64,000 bases of DNA from Bacteroidota bacterium (lineage in GTDB: Bacteria > Bacteroidota > Bacteroidia > Chitinophagales > Chitinophagaceae), in assembly GCA_023422835.1 (NCBI GenBank), contig JAFAGI010000007.1:62001-126000 (forward strand). The letters run 5' to 3'. The number at the start of each line of letters is the position of its first letter. Positions within the stretch are counted from its first letter, which is position 1. The position numbers and the translations under genes were made by a program. Of the stretch, positions 63,353 to 64,000 are shown piece by piece. The notes beneath the pieces were generated by a model. It did not search any database. It was not told the DNA's origin and worked only from the letters and a program-made list of their open reading frames with translations.

Positions 63353-64000
63353 TTAATTTAAGGCAGAGATTATTTCTGCAACATTCTTTTCTATAGAGTT
63401 TTTTATATTACTGGTAGCTATATTATAACCCAGTTCTGTAATATCGTCTATGTTACTGTATACATCTTCTTTTGTTCTTTCTTCTTTGCTGAGATGTTTG
63501 ATATTAATATTTTTAATTTCATTATTCTTAAAATCATATACGTAATATTTAACCAATGCATGTGATATGCCGTAATTGTTCGTTTTAAGCATAGTAGTAA
63601 AACCAATATAAATTTTTTCCTTTGTAAGTTTTTCTTCTATTGTTACTGATACAAGGGAGCCTGCTAAACCGCCAAATGTATTTTGAAATCTTGCGCCTTC
63701 TATACATATTAGCTTTTCTAAATTATTTTTCTCACAATATTCTTTAAGCTGTTTCTTTAATTTTATTGATGAAAATGACTGAACACTATCAACTTTATCA
63801 ATCTTCAAGTTTTTATTTTCTGTTATTTGCTTAAATTCAGTGATGAAATTGAAATCCATTTTTTTCTTTTCTTTAGTGGCTCCTAATGCATTGAACCGCG
63901 TATAATAAAAATATGGATCAAAGTCATAAACTAACCCGACTTGGGCAAACAACGGCATTACATAAATTAATAGAGTGAAAAGCAGAACGGGTTTACATAA
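63353..64000 (-). CDS. Secreted protein of unknown function, partial (5' end beyond the right edge)
   Basis: At least 215 residues. The frame stays open to the window end through a signal-peptide-like LLFTLLIYVMPLFAQ, so the real start lies outside; the Met inside this segment is not the start. The mature part (YDFDPYFYYTRFNALGATKE, then EYCEKNNLEKLICIEGARFQ and VSVTIEEKLTKEKIYIGFTT, DITELGYNIATSNIKNSIEK) looks like an alpha/beta periplasmic domain. No family recognised. More A/T-rich than its neighbours. Confidence 0.7.
   Translation of the reverse strand, partial: LCKPVLLFTLLIYVMPLFAQVGLVYDFDPYFYYTRFNALGATKEKKKMDFNFITEFKQITENKNLKIDKVDSVQSFSSIKLKKQLKEYCEKNNLEKLICIEGARFQNTFGGLAGSLVSVTIEEKLTKEKIYIGFTTMLKTNNYGISHALVKYYVYDFKNNEIKNINIKHLSKEERTKEDVYSNIDDITELGYNIATSNIKNSIEKNVAEIISALN

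Noticed and set aside
1..64000. Prophage, integrative element or defence island
   Set aside because: No integrase, phage structural gene, restriction-modification, CRISPR-Cas or retron gene was seen; the three tRNA genes have no flanking attachment-site duplication that I could detect by eye.

Overview
The window is a typical chromosomal stretch of a Bacteroidota bacterium, most likely of the Chitinophagaceae or a close relative. The evidence is: promoters of the Bacteroidota type (TTTG, 19-21 nt, TAnnTTTG) in front of all three tRNA genes and several CDSs; family members largely confined to this phylum (DUF4230, DUF4296, DUF2027-Smr, PUR-alpha/DUF3276, the Bacteroidota RpoZ, short LeuA, insert-free ProS, PadR plus double-PspC); many SPII lipoproteins; and a TonB-dependent receptor with an N-terminal carboxypeptidase-regulatory-like domain. 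No prophage, CRISPR array, integron or intact IS is visible.

Layout. 1-4.7 kb: minus-strand leucine operon leuA-leuC-(RHH antitoxin/PIN toxin)-leuD-ABC ATPase, with a toxin-antitoxin pair wedged between the two isopropylmalate isomerase subunits. 4.8-13.7 kb: a large unknown protein, a repeat-rich lipoprotein, proS, a Blc-like lipocalin, a YtxH protein, a BadF/GlcNAc-kinase-like ATPase and an S41 protease. 13.7-18.7 kb: tRNA-Asn, aspS, a SpoIIAA-like protein, then a decaying zone with an AraC-family pseudogene, a YCII protein, MarR, and an arr fragment joined to a membrane-acyltransferase tail. 18.8-27.2 kb: CNNM/CBS protein, pRiA4b-type protein, CCA-adding enzyme, glutaminyl cyclase, RlpA, VanX-like dipeptidase, DUF4230, Dpm1-like transferase, Smr protein. 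27.4-31 kb: rnpB, tRNA-Gln, pnp, rpsO. 31.1-36.4 kb: padR-pspC and a TonB-dependent receptor. 36.5-50 kb: sua5-like, dapD, panD, ppk1-ppx, ureohydrolase, glycosyltransferase, hydrolase, an RsmI-like methyltransferase and a YdiJ-like FAD/Fe-S oxidoreductase. 50-57.7 kb: RhlE-like helicase, ISL3/ISAon1-type transposase relic, tRNA-Ser, MdlA-like ABC exporter and an overlapping lipoprotein/large secreted protein pair. 57.9-64 kb: PUR-alpha protein, the bamD-rpoZ-coaBC-DUF4296 cluster, LolA, a frameshifted DfsB gene and a partial secreted protein running off the right edge.

The most unusual signal is a dispersed ~95-140 nt element (five copies at four loci: 10945-11051, 33804-33912, 33907-34001, 60395-60488, 61728-61868). 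Every copy lies upstream of, and in the same orientation as, the next gene. Each copy carries an inverted repeat (left arm AATARCC-type, right arm GGYTATTCCATGTG-type) and ends in ACACATGAAA. In front of the TonB receptor and bamD, that terminal ATG is the actual start codon, and the same right arm could pair with either the left arm or the start-codon region. This looks like a candidate structured mRNA leader or mobile regulatory element. The mechanism is inference from sequence only.
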